64,000 bases of DNA, from NCBI RefSeq assembly GCF_014655295.1, contig NZ_BNBI01000004.1, positions 62,001 through 126,000 on the forward strand, read 5' to 3'. A program made the translations under genes and the position numbers. The notes under the pieces are model-generated. The model made no database searches. It was not told the origin of the DNA and saw only the letters and a program-made list of their open reading frames with translations. Within the stretch, counting starts at the first letter, position 1. Each line of letters opens with the position of its first letter. This stretch comes from Streptomyces fumanus. GTDB taxonomy: Bacteria > Actinomycetota > Actinomycetes > Streptomycetales > Streptomycetaceae. Of this stretch, positions 1 through 7,449 are shown piece by piece.

Positions 1-1
1 C

Positions 2-385
2 GGCACCGCGGGGCCGATCGCCGCCGGAGCCGGGGCCGCCCTCGCCGGACTGCTGCTGCTCCTGCTGCGCCCCGAGCCGGCCTCGTACGCCACCGGGCTG
101 CTGCCGACGCTGCTGCTGGTGGGCGTGGCGTTCGTGCTGTCCTTCGCCGCGCTGAACCTCCAGGCCACCCGGGGCCTGCCGGCCGAGGCGCGCGGCGCGG
201 CCGTGCCGGTGTACCAGACCGGTGTGCAGGCGGGCGGCGTGGTGACGCTGCCGCTGGCCGCCGCCCTGCTCACCCACGGCTCCGGCCACCGGCCGGCGCT
301 GCTCGCCCTCGTGCTCGTCCAGGCGGCCGGCCTGGCCGTCTCGCTCACCGGCCTGCGCGGCCGCACCCCCAAGGGAGCCCCCTGA
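2..385 (+). CDS. MFS transporter, C-terminal part (cut by window edge)
   Basis: Only the last 127 codons are present; the frame is open from base 2. The residues alternate hydrophobic Ala/Leu/Val segments with short polar loops, as in the last three or four helices of a drug-proton antiporter of the major facilitator superfamily, and end in a short basic tail. The stop TGA overlaps the ATG of the next gene by one base (TGATG), so it is probably translated together with the redox genes downstream and may export their product. Substrate cannot be inferred from this fragment. Confidence 0.7.
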   Translation, partial: GTAGPIAAGAGAALAGLLLLLLRPEPASYATGLLPTLLLVGVAFVLSFAALNLQATRGLPAEARGAAVPVYQTGVQAGGVVTLPLAAALLTHGSGHRPALLALVLVQAAGLAVSLTGLRGRTPKGAP

Positions 386-996
386 TGACCGACCGACCGA
401 CCCCCCTCGTCGCACCCCCGCTGCACCTCGCCGTCATCATCGGCAGCATCCGCCCCGGACGGTTCGGGCCGACCGTCGCCCGCTGGTTCGCCGGCCAGGC
501 CCGGCAGCGCGAGGACGTCACCGTGGACCTGGTCGACCTCGTCGACTACCCGCTGCCGCTGGAGAAGGCCACCCCCGGCGACCCGCCCGACCGGGCCACC
601 GCCGACCTGCGAGGACACCTGGCCGAACGCCTCGGCCGCGCCGACGCGTTCGTGGTCGTCACCCCCGAGTACAACAACACCCTCCCCGCGGCGCTGAAGA
701 ACGCCATCGACTGGATCTTCGACGAGTGGGCGGCCAAGCCGGTCGGCTTCGTCTCCTACGGCGGGATGAGCGGCGGCCTGTGGGCCGTCTCCCACCTGCG
801 GCACGTCTTCACCGAACTGCACGCCGTACCGCTGCGCGAACAGTTGATCTTCCATCAGGTGTGGAACCGGTTCGACGGCGACGCCCCCCGGGACGCCGAG
901 GACAGCGAGGTGGCGGCCAAGACCCTCCTGGACCGCCTGGTGTGGTGGGGCGAGGCCCTGCGCGCCGCCCGCACCGCCCGTCCCTACCAGCGCTGA
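385..996 (+). CDS. NADPH-dependent FMN reductase
   Basis: A 203-residue flavodoxin-fold protein. Near the N-terminus it has the phosphate-binding loop GSIRPGRFGP, and mid-protein the family signature PEYNNTLPAALKNAIDW followed by YGGMSGG, all typical of NADPH-dependent FMN reductases of the azoreductase/chromate-reductase group. It reduces free or bound FMN with NADPH. Its start overlaps the stop of the MFS gene, and an LLM oxidoreductase follows after 35 bases, so it may supply reduced flavin to that enzyme. It could also act as a general quinone reductase. Confidence 0.85.
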   Translation: MTDRPTPLVAPPLHLAVIIGSIRPGRFGPTVARWFAGQARQREDVTVDLVDLVDYPLPLEKATPGDPPDRATADLRGHLAERLGRADAFVVVTPEYNNTLPAALKNAIDWIFDEWAAKPVGFVSYGGMSGGLWAVSHLRHVFTELHAVPLREQLIFHQVWNRFDGDAPRDAEDSEVAAKTLLDRLVWWGEALRAARTARPYQR

Positions 997-1031
997 GCCC
1001 GGCCCGTGGCATCCGACAGAAGGGTTCACCC

Positions 1032-1913
1032 GTGACCAGCCCCTACGACCGGCCCCTGCGGTTCGGCCTCGTCCTGTTCACCCCCGCCACCCGGGCCGAC
1101 TGGGTGGCCAAGGCCCGCGAGGCGGAGCGGCTCGGCTACGACGTCGTCTCCGTCTCCGACCACCTCGGCATGCCCGCGCCGCTGGCGACCGCCGCCCTGC
1201 TGGCCGAGGCCACCGAGCGGATCCGCATCGGCACCCTCGTCCTCAACACCGTCTTCTACCGGCCCACGGTCCTGGCCCGGGAGATCGCCACCCTGGACCA
1301 CCACACCGGCGGCCGGCTGGAGATCGGCCTCGGCGCCGGGTACGACAAGGCCCAGTTCGACCGGGCCGGACTGCCCTGGGTGCCGGCCGGGAAACGCGTC
1401 GACCACCTCGAACGCACCGTCCGCGCCCTGCGCGAGACCTTCGCCGCCCCGGACACCGTCCCGCCCCCCGTCCGCCCCCAGGGCCCCCCGATCCTGATCG
1501 CCGGCCGGGGCCCGCGGGTGCTGAGGCTGGCCGCCGAGCACGCCGACATCGTCGGCTTCACCGGCACCGCCCCCGTCCGCGACGGCGAGGGGCTGAAGCT
1601 GGGCGGCCCCGAGGAGATCACCGCCCGTATCGACGAGGTCCACGCCCTGCTCGGCGACCGCGCCCCGCGGGTGGAGCTGAACATCCCCGTGCACCGGGTG
1701 CTGCCGTCGCTGCCGTCCGGCACCGTCACCGACGTGTGGCAGAACGACCTGGCCCCCGGGCAACTGGCCGACCTGCCGTCCGTCCTGGTCGGCTCGCCCA
1801 AGGAGCGGGCGGACCAACTGCTGCGGCGGCGGGAGAAGTACGGACTGAGCTACTTCAGCGTGCTCGAACCGGAGATGGAGGCGTTCGCCGAGGTCATCGA
1901 GGAACTGCGATGA
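1032..1913 (+). CDS. LLM-class F420- or FMN-dependent oxidoreductase
   Basis: GTG start at 1032, with AGAAGGG about 7 bases upstream; 293 residues. It has the luciferase-like TIM-barrel pattern: an early VSVSDHL strand-turn, RIRIGTLVLNTVFYRP, then the conserved GGRLEIGLGAGY segment, and a later ILIAGRGPRVLRLAAEHAD block. The family uses F420H2 or FMNH2 for hydride transfer or monooxygenation. It sits between an FMN reductase and a ferredoxin-P450 set and overlaps the ferredoxin start by ATGA. Which cofactor it uses is not decided by the sequence; the neighbouring FMN reductase slightly favours FMN. Confidence 0.85.
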   Translation: MTSPYDRPLRFGLVLFTPATRADWVAKAREAERLGYDVVSVSDHLGMPAPLATAALLAEATERIRIGTLVLNTVFYRPTVLAREIATLDHHTGGRLEIGLGAGYDKAQFDRAGLPWVPAGKRVDHLERTVRALRETFAAPDTVPPPVRPQGPPILIAGRGPRVLRLAAEHADIVGFTGTAPVRDGEGLKLGGPEEITARIDEVHALLGDRAPRVELNIPVHRVLPSLPSGTVTDVWQNDLAPGQLADLPSVLVGSPKERADQLLRRREKYGLSYFSVLEPEMEAFAEVIEELR

Positions 1914-2140
1914 GCGCACCGCAGGAGGGCGCGACGCTGGAGATCGCCGTGGACGAGGACCGGTGCGTGGCCGCCGGGCACTGCGTCGTCGCCGCCCCGG
2001 AGATCTTCGACCAGCGCGAGGAGGACGGGGTCGTGGTCCTCCTCGACCCCCGGCCGCCCGCCACCGCCCAGGACACCGTGCGGGAGGCCGCGCTGCTCTG
2101 CCCGGCCGCGGTCATCCGCGTCCTGCGGGCACCGTCGTGA
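1910..2140 (+). CDS. [3Fe-4S] ferredoxin
   Basis: Small acidic protein of 76 residues. The cluster ligands are C19 and C25 in DRCVAAGHC and C64 in LLCPAAV, the three-cysteine pattern of actinobacterial P450-partner ferredoxins; the second-position ligand of a 4Fe-4S protein is replaced by alanine/glycine. It is coupled by ATGA to the LLM gene before it and by GTGA to the reductase after it. It should carry electrons from that reductase to the P450 two genes downstream. Confidence 0.92.
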   Translation: MSAPQEGATLEIAVDEDRCVAAGHCVVAAPEIFDQREEDGVVVLLDPRPPATAQDTVREAALLCPAAVIRVLRAPS

Positions 2141-3363
2141 CCGCCGACGTGCTGGTGGTCGGCGCCTCGGCGGGCGGGCTCGCGGTGGCCGAGGGACTGC
2201 GCCGGCACGGCTTCACCGGGACCATCACCCTGCTGGAGCGGGAACGGGAACCGCCCTACGACCGGCCCCCGCTGTCCAAGCAGGTGCTCGACGGCCGCTG
2301 GCCGCCCGAGCGCGCCCAGTTGCGCACCGGGGCCGAACTGGACGCCCTCGGCGCCGACCTGCGGCTCGGCGCCGAGGCCGCCGCGCTCGATGTGCCGGGC
2401 CACCGCCTCACCCTGCGCGACGGCACGGTCCTGGGCTACCGCACCCTGGTCCTCGCCACCGGCCTGCACGCCCGCCGTCTGCCGGGCCGGCCGCCGGTGG
2501 CCGGGGCGTACACCCTGCGGAGCCTCGGCGACAGTGCCCGGCTGCGCGCCGGTCTGCTCGCCGCCCGCCGGGTCGTGGTCGTCGGCGCGGGCGTGCTCGG
2601 CTGCGAGATCGCGGCGACCGCCCGCGGCCTGGGCCGCGAGGTCACCGTGGTGGAACCGGCCGCCCACCCCCTGCTCGGGCTGCTCGGCCCCGCGCTCGGC
2701 GCCGAACTGGCCGCCCTCCACACCGAGCACGGCGTACGCCTGCTCACCGACACCCCCGCGACCGGACTCACCGGCGAGGCGGGCCGGGTCACCGGGGTGC
2801 GCACGGCGTCCGGGGCGGTGCTGCCCGCCGACGCCGTCGTGGTCGCCGTCGGCGGCCGGCCCGCCACCGACTGGCTGGCGGGCAGCGGACTCACCCTGGA
2901 CGACGGCGTGGTCTGCGACGACCGCTGCCGCGCCGCGCCCGACGTGTACGCGGTCGGTGACGTCGCCCGCTTCGGCGCCGGACCCGGCACGCGCGGGGTG
3001 CGCCTGGAGAACCGTACGAACGCCACCGAGCAGGGCCTGTACGTGGCGGCCGAACTCCTCGGCGCGGCCCGGGGCCCCTACCGGCCCGTGCCGTACGTCT
3101 GGACCGACCAGTTCGGCACCCGGATCCAGGTGCACGGGACCGTGCCCGCCGGCGCCGCGGTCCGGATCGCCGAAGGCTCGCTGCGGGAGCGGAAGTTCGT
3201 CGCCCACGCGGTGACCGGCGGACGCCTGGTGGGCGTCGTCGGATGGAACAGCCCCGGCCGGCTGCGCACCGCGCGGGCCCTGCTCACGGCCGTCGCGCCC
3301 GCCCCCGCACCCCCCTCGACGACCGCGACGACCCCGACGACGACGCTGACAGGAGACCCATGA
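2137..3363 (+). CDS. FAD-dependent NAD(P)H:ferredoxin reductase
   Basis: GTG start overlapping the ferredoxin stop; 408 residues. It begins with a dinucleotide fold (VVGASAGGLA), followed by PPYDRPPLSKQ, a hallmark of the putidaredoxin/rhodocoxin reductase family. A second Rossmann motif, VVVGAGVLGCEIA, lies near residue 145, and the FAD-contact YAVGDVARF near 270. The C-terminus has the reductase dimerization-like domain. After the family domain there is a Thr/Pro/Ala-rich tail. With the adjacent ferredoxin and P450 it forms a complete class I electron chain. It overlaps the P450 ATG by four bases. Confidence 0.92.
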   Translation: MTADVLVVGASAGGLAVAEGLRRHGFTGTITLLEREREPPYDRPPLSKQVLDGRWPPERAQLRTGAELDALGADLRLGAEAAALDVPGHRLTLRDGTVLGYRTLVLATGLHARRLPGRPPVAGAYTLRSLGDSARLRAGLLAARRVVVVGAGVLGCEIAATARGLGREVTVVEPAAHPLLGLLGPALGAELAALHTEHGVRLLTDTPATGLTGEAGRVTGVRTASGAVLPADAVVVAVGGRPATDWLAGSGLTLDDGVVCDDRCRAAPDVYAVGDVARFGAGPGTRGVRLENRTNATEQGLYVAAELLGAARGPYRPVPYVWTDQFGTRIQVHGTVPAGAAVRIAEGSLRERKFVAHAVTGGRLVGVVGWNSPGRLRTARALLTAVAPAPAPPSTTATTPTTTLTGDP

Positions 3364-4556
3364 CCGCCGCCGTGCCCATGCCGCACAACCGCCGCCCCGA
3401 CCGCTGCCCGTTCCGCCCCCACCCGGAACTCGAACGCCTCCGCGACCAGGAGCCGGACCTGCCCCGGGTGCGCACGTCCAATCCCCAACTGGGCGAGTTC
3501 GACGCCGTCCTGGTCACCCGGTACGAGGAGGTCCGCCAGGCGCTCGCCGACCCCCGCTACGAGGCCGGGTTCGCCTTCGACGGCACCGGCCCGCGCACGG
3601 TGATGAACCAGCCCGGCATCCTCCTCAACTACGACGGCGCCGAACACACCCGCTACCGGCGGATGCTCTCCGGCGCCTTCACCGTCAAGCGGGTGCGCTC
3701 GCTGGCCCCCGCGATCCGGCGGGTGGTCGACGAGCAACTGGACGCGCTGGAGCAGGCGGGCCCCGGCGCCGACCTGATCGAGACGTTCGCGGGCCCGGTG
3801 CCGCTGCTGGTCATCTGCGAACTGCTCGGCATCCCGGCCGAGGACCGCGACGGCATCCAGCGCCGCAGCGCCACCGGCACCGACGCGTCGGGCTCGCTGG
3901 AGACCCAGTTGGAGAACTTCGCCGCGATGGCCGCCTACATGGGCGAGCTGGTACGCCGCCGGCGGGCCGAGCCCGGCGACGACATCCTCGGCGACCTGAT
4001 AGCCCGGCACGGCGACGAGCTGAGCGACGACGAACTGATCGGGATGGGCAACAGCATCCTGGTGGCCGGCCACGAGACCGTCACCGCCATGATCGGGCTG
4101 AGCACCCTGGCGCTGCTGCGCGAACCCGACCAGCTCGCGATCGTCCGGGACGACGAGGAGGCCGCGCCCTCGGCGGTCGAGGAACTGCTGCGGCTGCTGG
4201 CGGTCGCCCCGCCGCTGGTCCGGCAGGCCGCCACCGACCTCGACCTGGGCGGCCGGCCGGTCAAGGCGGGGGAGCGGGTGCTGCTCTCCACGCTCGCCGC
4301 CCACCACGGCACCGCCCTGGTGCCCGAGGCGCCGGACCGGCTCGACGTACGGCGTGCCCCGGTGCCCCATCTGGCCTTCGGCTACGGCCCCCACCAGTGC
4401 ATCGGGCAGCAACTGGCCCGGCTGGAGCTGCGGATCGCGCTGCCCGCCCTGCTGCGCCGCCTGCCCGGACTGCGCCTGGCCGGTGACGGCGACGCGGTGC
4501 GGTACCGGAACGACGCGCTGGTCTTCGGGGTGGCCCGGCTTCCGGTGGCCTGGTAG
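3360..4556 (+). CDS. Cytochrome P450
   Basis: 398 residues, the usual length of a soluble bacterial P450. The I-helix oxygen-binding segment is AGHET (residues 236-240), the K-helix ExxR is EELLR (274-278), and the heme loop is FGYGPHQCIGQQLARLEL with the thiolate Cys347. The sequence style resembles CYP105-type actinomycete P450s, but the subfamily is not certain. It is the last gene of a tightly overlapping operon with its own ferredoxin and reductase, and a strong hairpin follows at 4568-4603. The substrate is unknown; catabolic and biosynthetic roles are both possible. Confidence 0.95.
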   Translation: MTAAVPMPHNRRPDRCPFRPHPELERLRDQEPDLPRVRTSNPQLGEFDAVLVTRYEEVRQALADPRYEAGFAFDGTGPRTVMNQPGILLNYDGAEHTRYRRMLSGAFTVKRVRSLAPAIRRVVDEQLDALEQAGPGADLIETFAGPVPLLVICELLGIPAEDRDGIQRRSATGTDASGSLETQLENFAAMAAYMGELVRRRRAEPGDDILGDLIARHGDELSDDELIGMGNSILVAGHETVTAMIGLSTLALLREPDQLAIVRDDEEAAPSAVEELLRLLAVAPPLVRQAATDLDLGGRPVKAGERVLLSTLAAHHGTALVPEAPDRLDVRRAPVPHLAFGYGPHQCIGQQLARLELRIALPALLRRLPGLRLAGDGDAVRYRNDALVFGVARLPVAW

Positions 4557-4567
4557 CGCACGGCGGC

Positions 4568-4603
4568 GCCGGGCGGGGTGTCCATGGGGGCACCCCGCCC
4601 GGC
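4568..4603. terminator. Strong bidirectional terminator hairpin
   Basis: Perfect 13-bp arms (GCCGGGCGGGGTG at 4568-4580 and its complement at 4591-4603) with a 10-base loop. It lies between the convergent P450 and HTH genes and can serve both strands. No U-tract follows, as is usual in Streptomyces. Confidence 0.85.
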
Positions 4604-4613
4604 TGTTCGCCGC

Positions 4614-5009
4614 TCACGCCTCGGTCAGCCGCCCGGTGCGGCGCAGGATGGCGTGCACGGTGGACACGGCCGGCACCCCGGCCACCCCGCGCCGCACCAG
4701 CTCGTTGTGGATGCGGCGGGCGCCCCACCGCGGCCGCTCGTCGCGGATCCGCACCACCAGCGCCTCGATCTCGCCGGCGGTGCGGGCCGGGGAGTTCCGG
4801 GGCCGGCGCGAGCGCGGGGCGAGACCGGCCGGGCCCTCGGTGCGGTAGCGGGCGAGGTAGACGTAGAACGTCTTGCGGGAGATGCCGTGGCGGCGGCAGA
4901 CCTCGGCCACGGTCAGCCGTTCCCGGTCGGGCGCCAGCAGGATGTCGAGCCACTGCTCGGACGGGGCCGCCTGCGCGCGCCCGGCGGTCCGCTCGGTCGA
5001 GGTCGTCAC
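4614..5009 (-). CDS. Orphan IS481-like helix-turn-helix protein
   Basis: GTG start at 5009 with a GGGAGAAGAG ribosome-binding stretch; 131 residues. The first HTH is near residues 33-60 (LTVAEVCRRHGISRKTFYVYLARY), and a second HTH-like block with WGARRIHNELVRRG and STVHAILRR is near 92-127. This is the DNA-binding front half of IS481/IS3-group transposases, but the DDE catalytic domain is missing: the protein stops at the point where it would begin. It could be a transposase relic or a domesticated regulator. It lies 35 bases downstream of the DHA2 exporter stop on the same strand, so it may be co-transcribed with it. Confidence 0.75.
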   Translation of the reverse strand: MTTSTERTAGRAQAAPSEQWLDILLAPDRERLTVAEVCRRHGISRKTFYVYLARYRTEGPAGLAPRSRRPRNSPARTAGEIEALVVRIRDERPRWGARRIHNELVRRGVAGVPAVSTVHAILRRTGRLTEA

Positions 5010-5043
5010 CTCTTCTCCCTCACCTTCTGCCTCTGCCCGGCGG

Positions 5044-6525
5044 TCACTCGCCGGTGCGGTGCGAACCCACGGGCGGGGCGGCCGGCTCGGCGTCCCCGGC
5101 CGGCCCGTCTCCGGCCGGCGGCACCGCGTCCGCGCGTCCCGGGATGAACAGGCTGGCGACGACCATGACGCCCAGCGCCGCCACCACGGCCAGGTACGCG
5201 TGCCGGAAACCGGAGCGCGGATCGTCGGCGCCCGCGTTCTGCATCAGCAGCGCCACCACCGCGATACCGATGGACGCGCCCAACTGGTTGAGCATGTACA
5301 GCACCGAACTGCCCTGCGGCACCAGCCGCGGCGGCAGGGTCCGGTAGACCGACCCGATCACCGGCGCCCCCGCCGAGCCGGTGCCGATCCCCAGGGTGAA
5401 CGCGGCCAGCAGCGGCCACAGCGGGGCGGTCCCCGCGTCGAACCGGCTGAAGGCCAGCGAGCTGAGCAGCGCCACTCCCGCCCCGGCCAGGGCCAGGTTG
5501 CGCGAGCCCCACCGGTCGGAGAGCCGCCCGGCCAGCGGCATCACCAGGGCCGAGCCCACTCCGAACGGGGCCAGCCGCAGCCCGGACTCGAACACGCCGT
5601 AGCCGCGCACCTGCTGGTAGTACAGCGGGATCACGAAGATGCTGGCGAAGGTGGCCAGGCCCAGCACGGCCGCCGCGACGACGCTCGCGGTGAAGCTGCG
5701 CCGAGTGAACAGCCTGAGGTCGATCAGCGGCGGCTGCCCGCTCTCCCGCAGGGCGTGCGCGGCGTACCCGGCGAGCAGGACCACGGCGGCGGCCAGCGGC
5801 AGCAGCACCTGCCAGGTGGTGAACGAGCCGCGCTGCGCCACCTCCGACAGGGCGAGCACGCCGGACGCCACACCGGGGCCGATCAGCGCGACGCCCAGCA
5901 CGTCCAGCCTCCCGGCCGCCGTGCCCGTGCCGGGCGGGTCGACGGGCAGGGTCCGCCGGGCCAGGACGAAGGCGACCACGACGATGGGCACGTTGACGAA
6001 GAACATCCAGCGCCAGTCCAGGCCCTGGAGGATCAGACCGCCGACGATCGGGCCGAGCACCGGGCCGGTGGAGCCGACGATGCCCATGATCCCCATCACC
6101 CGGCCGACCTGCGTGGGACCGGCCGCGCGGGCCAGCAGGGTGAGCATCAGCGGATCGAGGATGCCCGCGCCGACGCCCTGGACCACGCGGAACACGATGA
6201 GGCTGCCGATGTTCCAGGACAGTCCCGAGGCGACCGATCCGGCCAGGAACAGCACCAGTCCGAACAGCCACAGCCGCCGGCCGCCCACCCGCTCCACCGC
6301 CCACGCGGTGACCGGGATGGTCACGGTCAGCGCCAGCAGATAGCCGGTCGAGACCCAGCCGGTGGTGCTCAGCGTGGCGTCGAAGCGCTCGGACAGGGTG
6401 TCCACGGCCACGGCGGTCATGGACCCGTCGAGGATGCCCATGATCCCGCCGACCAGGATCACCCCGATCATGCGCCGTAAGGCCGGGTCGAGCCGTTGGT
6501 CCAAGGGGGTGGAAGGGGTGGTCAT
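5044..6525 (-). CDS. DHA2-family (EmrB/QacA type) MFS drug exporter
   Basis: 493 residues from the second of two adjacent ATGs (6525), which has GGGAG six bases upstream; the frame is open further upstream, but that stretch is operator DNA. About 14 hydrophobic segments are seen. Motif A-like GVGGRRLWLFG follows the second helix, and antiporter motif C (GSTGPVLGPIVGG) is in helix 5, as in 14-helix proton-driven multidrug exporters. It is divergent from a TetR gene, and three dyads lie in the shared promoter region, so it is very probably repressed by that TetR and induced by its own substrate. Confidence 0.92.
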   Translation of the reverse strand: MTTPSTPLDQRLDPALRRMIGVILVGGIMGILDGSMTAVAVDTLSERFDATLSTTGWVSTGYLLALTVTIPVTAWAVERVGGRRLWLFGLVLFLAGSVASGLSWNIGSLIVFRVVQGVGAGILDPLMLTLLARAAGPTQVGRVMGIMGIVGSTGPVLGPIVGGLILQGLDWRWMFFVNVPIVVVAFVLARRTLPVDPPGTGTAAGRLDVLGVALIGPGVASGVLALSEVAQRGSFTTWQVLLPLAAAVVLLAGYAAHALRESGQPPLIDLRLFTRRSFTASVVAAAVLGLATFASIFVIPLYYQQVRGYGVFESGLRLAPFGVGSALVMPLAGRLSDRWGSRNLALAGAGVALLSSLAFSRFDAGTAPLWPLLAAFTLGIGTGSAGAPVIGSVYRTLPPRLVPQGSSVLYMLNQLGASIGIAVVALLMQNAGADDPRSGFRHAYLAVVAALGVMVVASLFIPGRADAVPPAGDGPAGDAEPAAPPVGSHRTGE

Positions 6526-6552
6526 CATCGTCTCCCGGACAGTCGCACTAAC

Positions 6553-6587
6553 TGAACCCGCCGGTTCAATATGAACCAGCGGGTTCA
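6553..6587. promoter_or_regulatory. Two TetR operators upstream of the DHA2 exporter
   Basis: Two palindromes of the form TGAACC-N4-GGTTCA: TGAACCCGCCGGTTCA at 6553-6568 and TGAACCAGCGGGTTCA at 6572-6587. Their centres are 19 bases apart, and they lie 28-62 bases upstream of the exporter ATG. They fit binding by the adjacent TetR; the regulator-site assignment is inferred from position. Confidence 0.8.
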
Positions 6588-6631
6588 ATTTAGCAATCCT
6601 ACGAGGATAGAAACAGTCCGGTTCGGAAGAC

Positions 6632-6647
6632 TGAATCCGTCGGTTCA
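6632..6647. promoter_or_regulatory. Third TetR operator copy, in front of tetR
   Basis: TGAATCCGTCGGTTCA is the same palindrome as at 6553-6587 with one mismatch in the left arm; flanking AC/GT extends the dyad. It lies 31-46 bases before the TetR start, a position suited to autoregulation. Confidence 0.75.
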
Positions 6648-6677
6648 GTTCGAGCGGTCGGCGGCTACCCTGGGGGC

Positions 6678-7325
6678 ATGGCATCGGCAGCGGCAGTACG
6701 GACGGCCCCGCGCGGGCGCATCGACAAACGGCAGGCGATCCTCGACGCGGCCTTCGACGTCTTCGCCGAACACGGCTACGCGCAGGCGCTGGTACAGGAG
6801 ATCGCCGAGCGGGCGGGCGTCGCCAAGCCGACGGTCTACAACCACTTCACCGACAAGGAGACCCTGTTCCGGGCCACCCTCACCGCCGCCGCGCACGCGG
6901 TGATGGACGGCAACATCGCCACCCTGGACCGGATGCGCTCACCCGGCGAGGACCTGCGCGCCACGATGAACGAGGTGGCGTACCAGTTGGCGCGCTCCTG
7001 CTGCGACCGCCGCTCGCGCTCCCTGCGCTGGCTCACCTACGCGCAGGTGGCCCGCTTCCCCGACCTCATCGAGATCGTCCAGGGCTGTACGTCGGTCCGC
7101 ATCGCCGAGGCGATGGCGGACCGGCTCGCCCGGCTCACCCTGGCCGGCCGACTGCGCCCCTGCGACCCGGCCGTGGCCGCCGAGCAGTTGCTCGCCCTGG
7201 TCACCGGCCCGCTGGAGACCCGCTCCCGGCTCGGCACCCGCAAACTGACCGCCGCGGAGCTGCGCGCCCTGGCCGAGTCGGCCGTCGACACCTTCCTGCG
7301 CGCCTACGCCGCCGATCCGCGGTGA
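6678..7325 (+). CDS. TetR-family repressor of the adjacent exporter
   Basis: 215 residues. The N-terminal HTH domain (about residues 14-62) reads RQAILDAAFDVFAEHGY, then VQEIAERAGVAKPTVYNHF and DKETLF, a textbook TetR pattern. The C-terminal ligand domain resembles the AefR-like TetR_C class. The ATG is preceded by GGGGG. It is divergent from the DHA2 exporter and flanked by three copies of one palindrome, so it most likely represses both genes until a drug-like ligand binds. The ligand is unknown. Confidence 0.93.
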   Translation: MASAAAVRTAPRGRIDKRQAILDAAFDVFAEHGYAQALVQEIAERAGVAKPTVYNHFTDKETLFRATLTAAAHAVMDGNIATLDRMRSPGEDLRATMNEVAYQLARSCCDRRSRSLRWLTYAQVARFPDLIEIVQGCTSVRIAEAMADRLARLTLAGRLRPCDPAVAAEQLLALVTGPLETRSRLGTRKLTAAELRALAESAVDTFLRAYAADPR

Positions 7326-7357
7326 CCGCGTCCCGGCCCGCCGCGCGGACTCGCTGG

Positions 7358-7416
7358 TAAACTGGGGGCACGCTTCGACACCGCCGGGGTCCGTGCCAGC
7401 AGGCACGGACCCCGGC
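7358..7416 (+). promoter_or_regulatory. Candidate -10 box and 15-bp hairpin leader of the helicase gene
   Basis: TAAACT at 7358-7363 is a possible -10 box. It is followed by a perfect 15-bp stem (7383-7397 pairing with 7402-7416) closed by the tetraloop AGCA. The stem is 33 bases before the helicase start, inside the likely 5' untranslated RNA. It could be the terminator of tetR, or a leader structure that the helicase itself unwinds. There is no U-run after it. Confidence 0.6.
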
Positions 7417-7449
7417 GCGTTCCGGGCGCCCCCTCAGGAAGGTCTGCCC

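Noticed and set aside
4614..5009. Intact insertion sequence
   Set aside because: The DDE catalytic domain is absent and no terminal inverted repeats or target duplications were seen around it.
6526..6684. Longer start of the DHA2 exporter at 6684
   Set aside because: The extra codons would cover all three operator palindromes and have no ribosome-binding site; ATG 6525 has a well-placed GGGAG.
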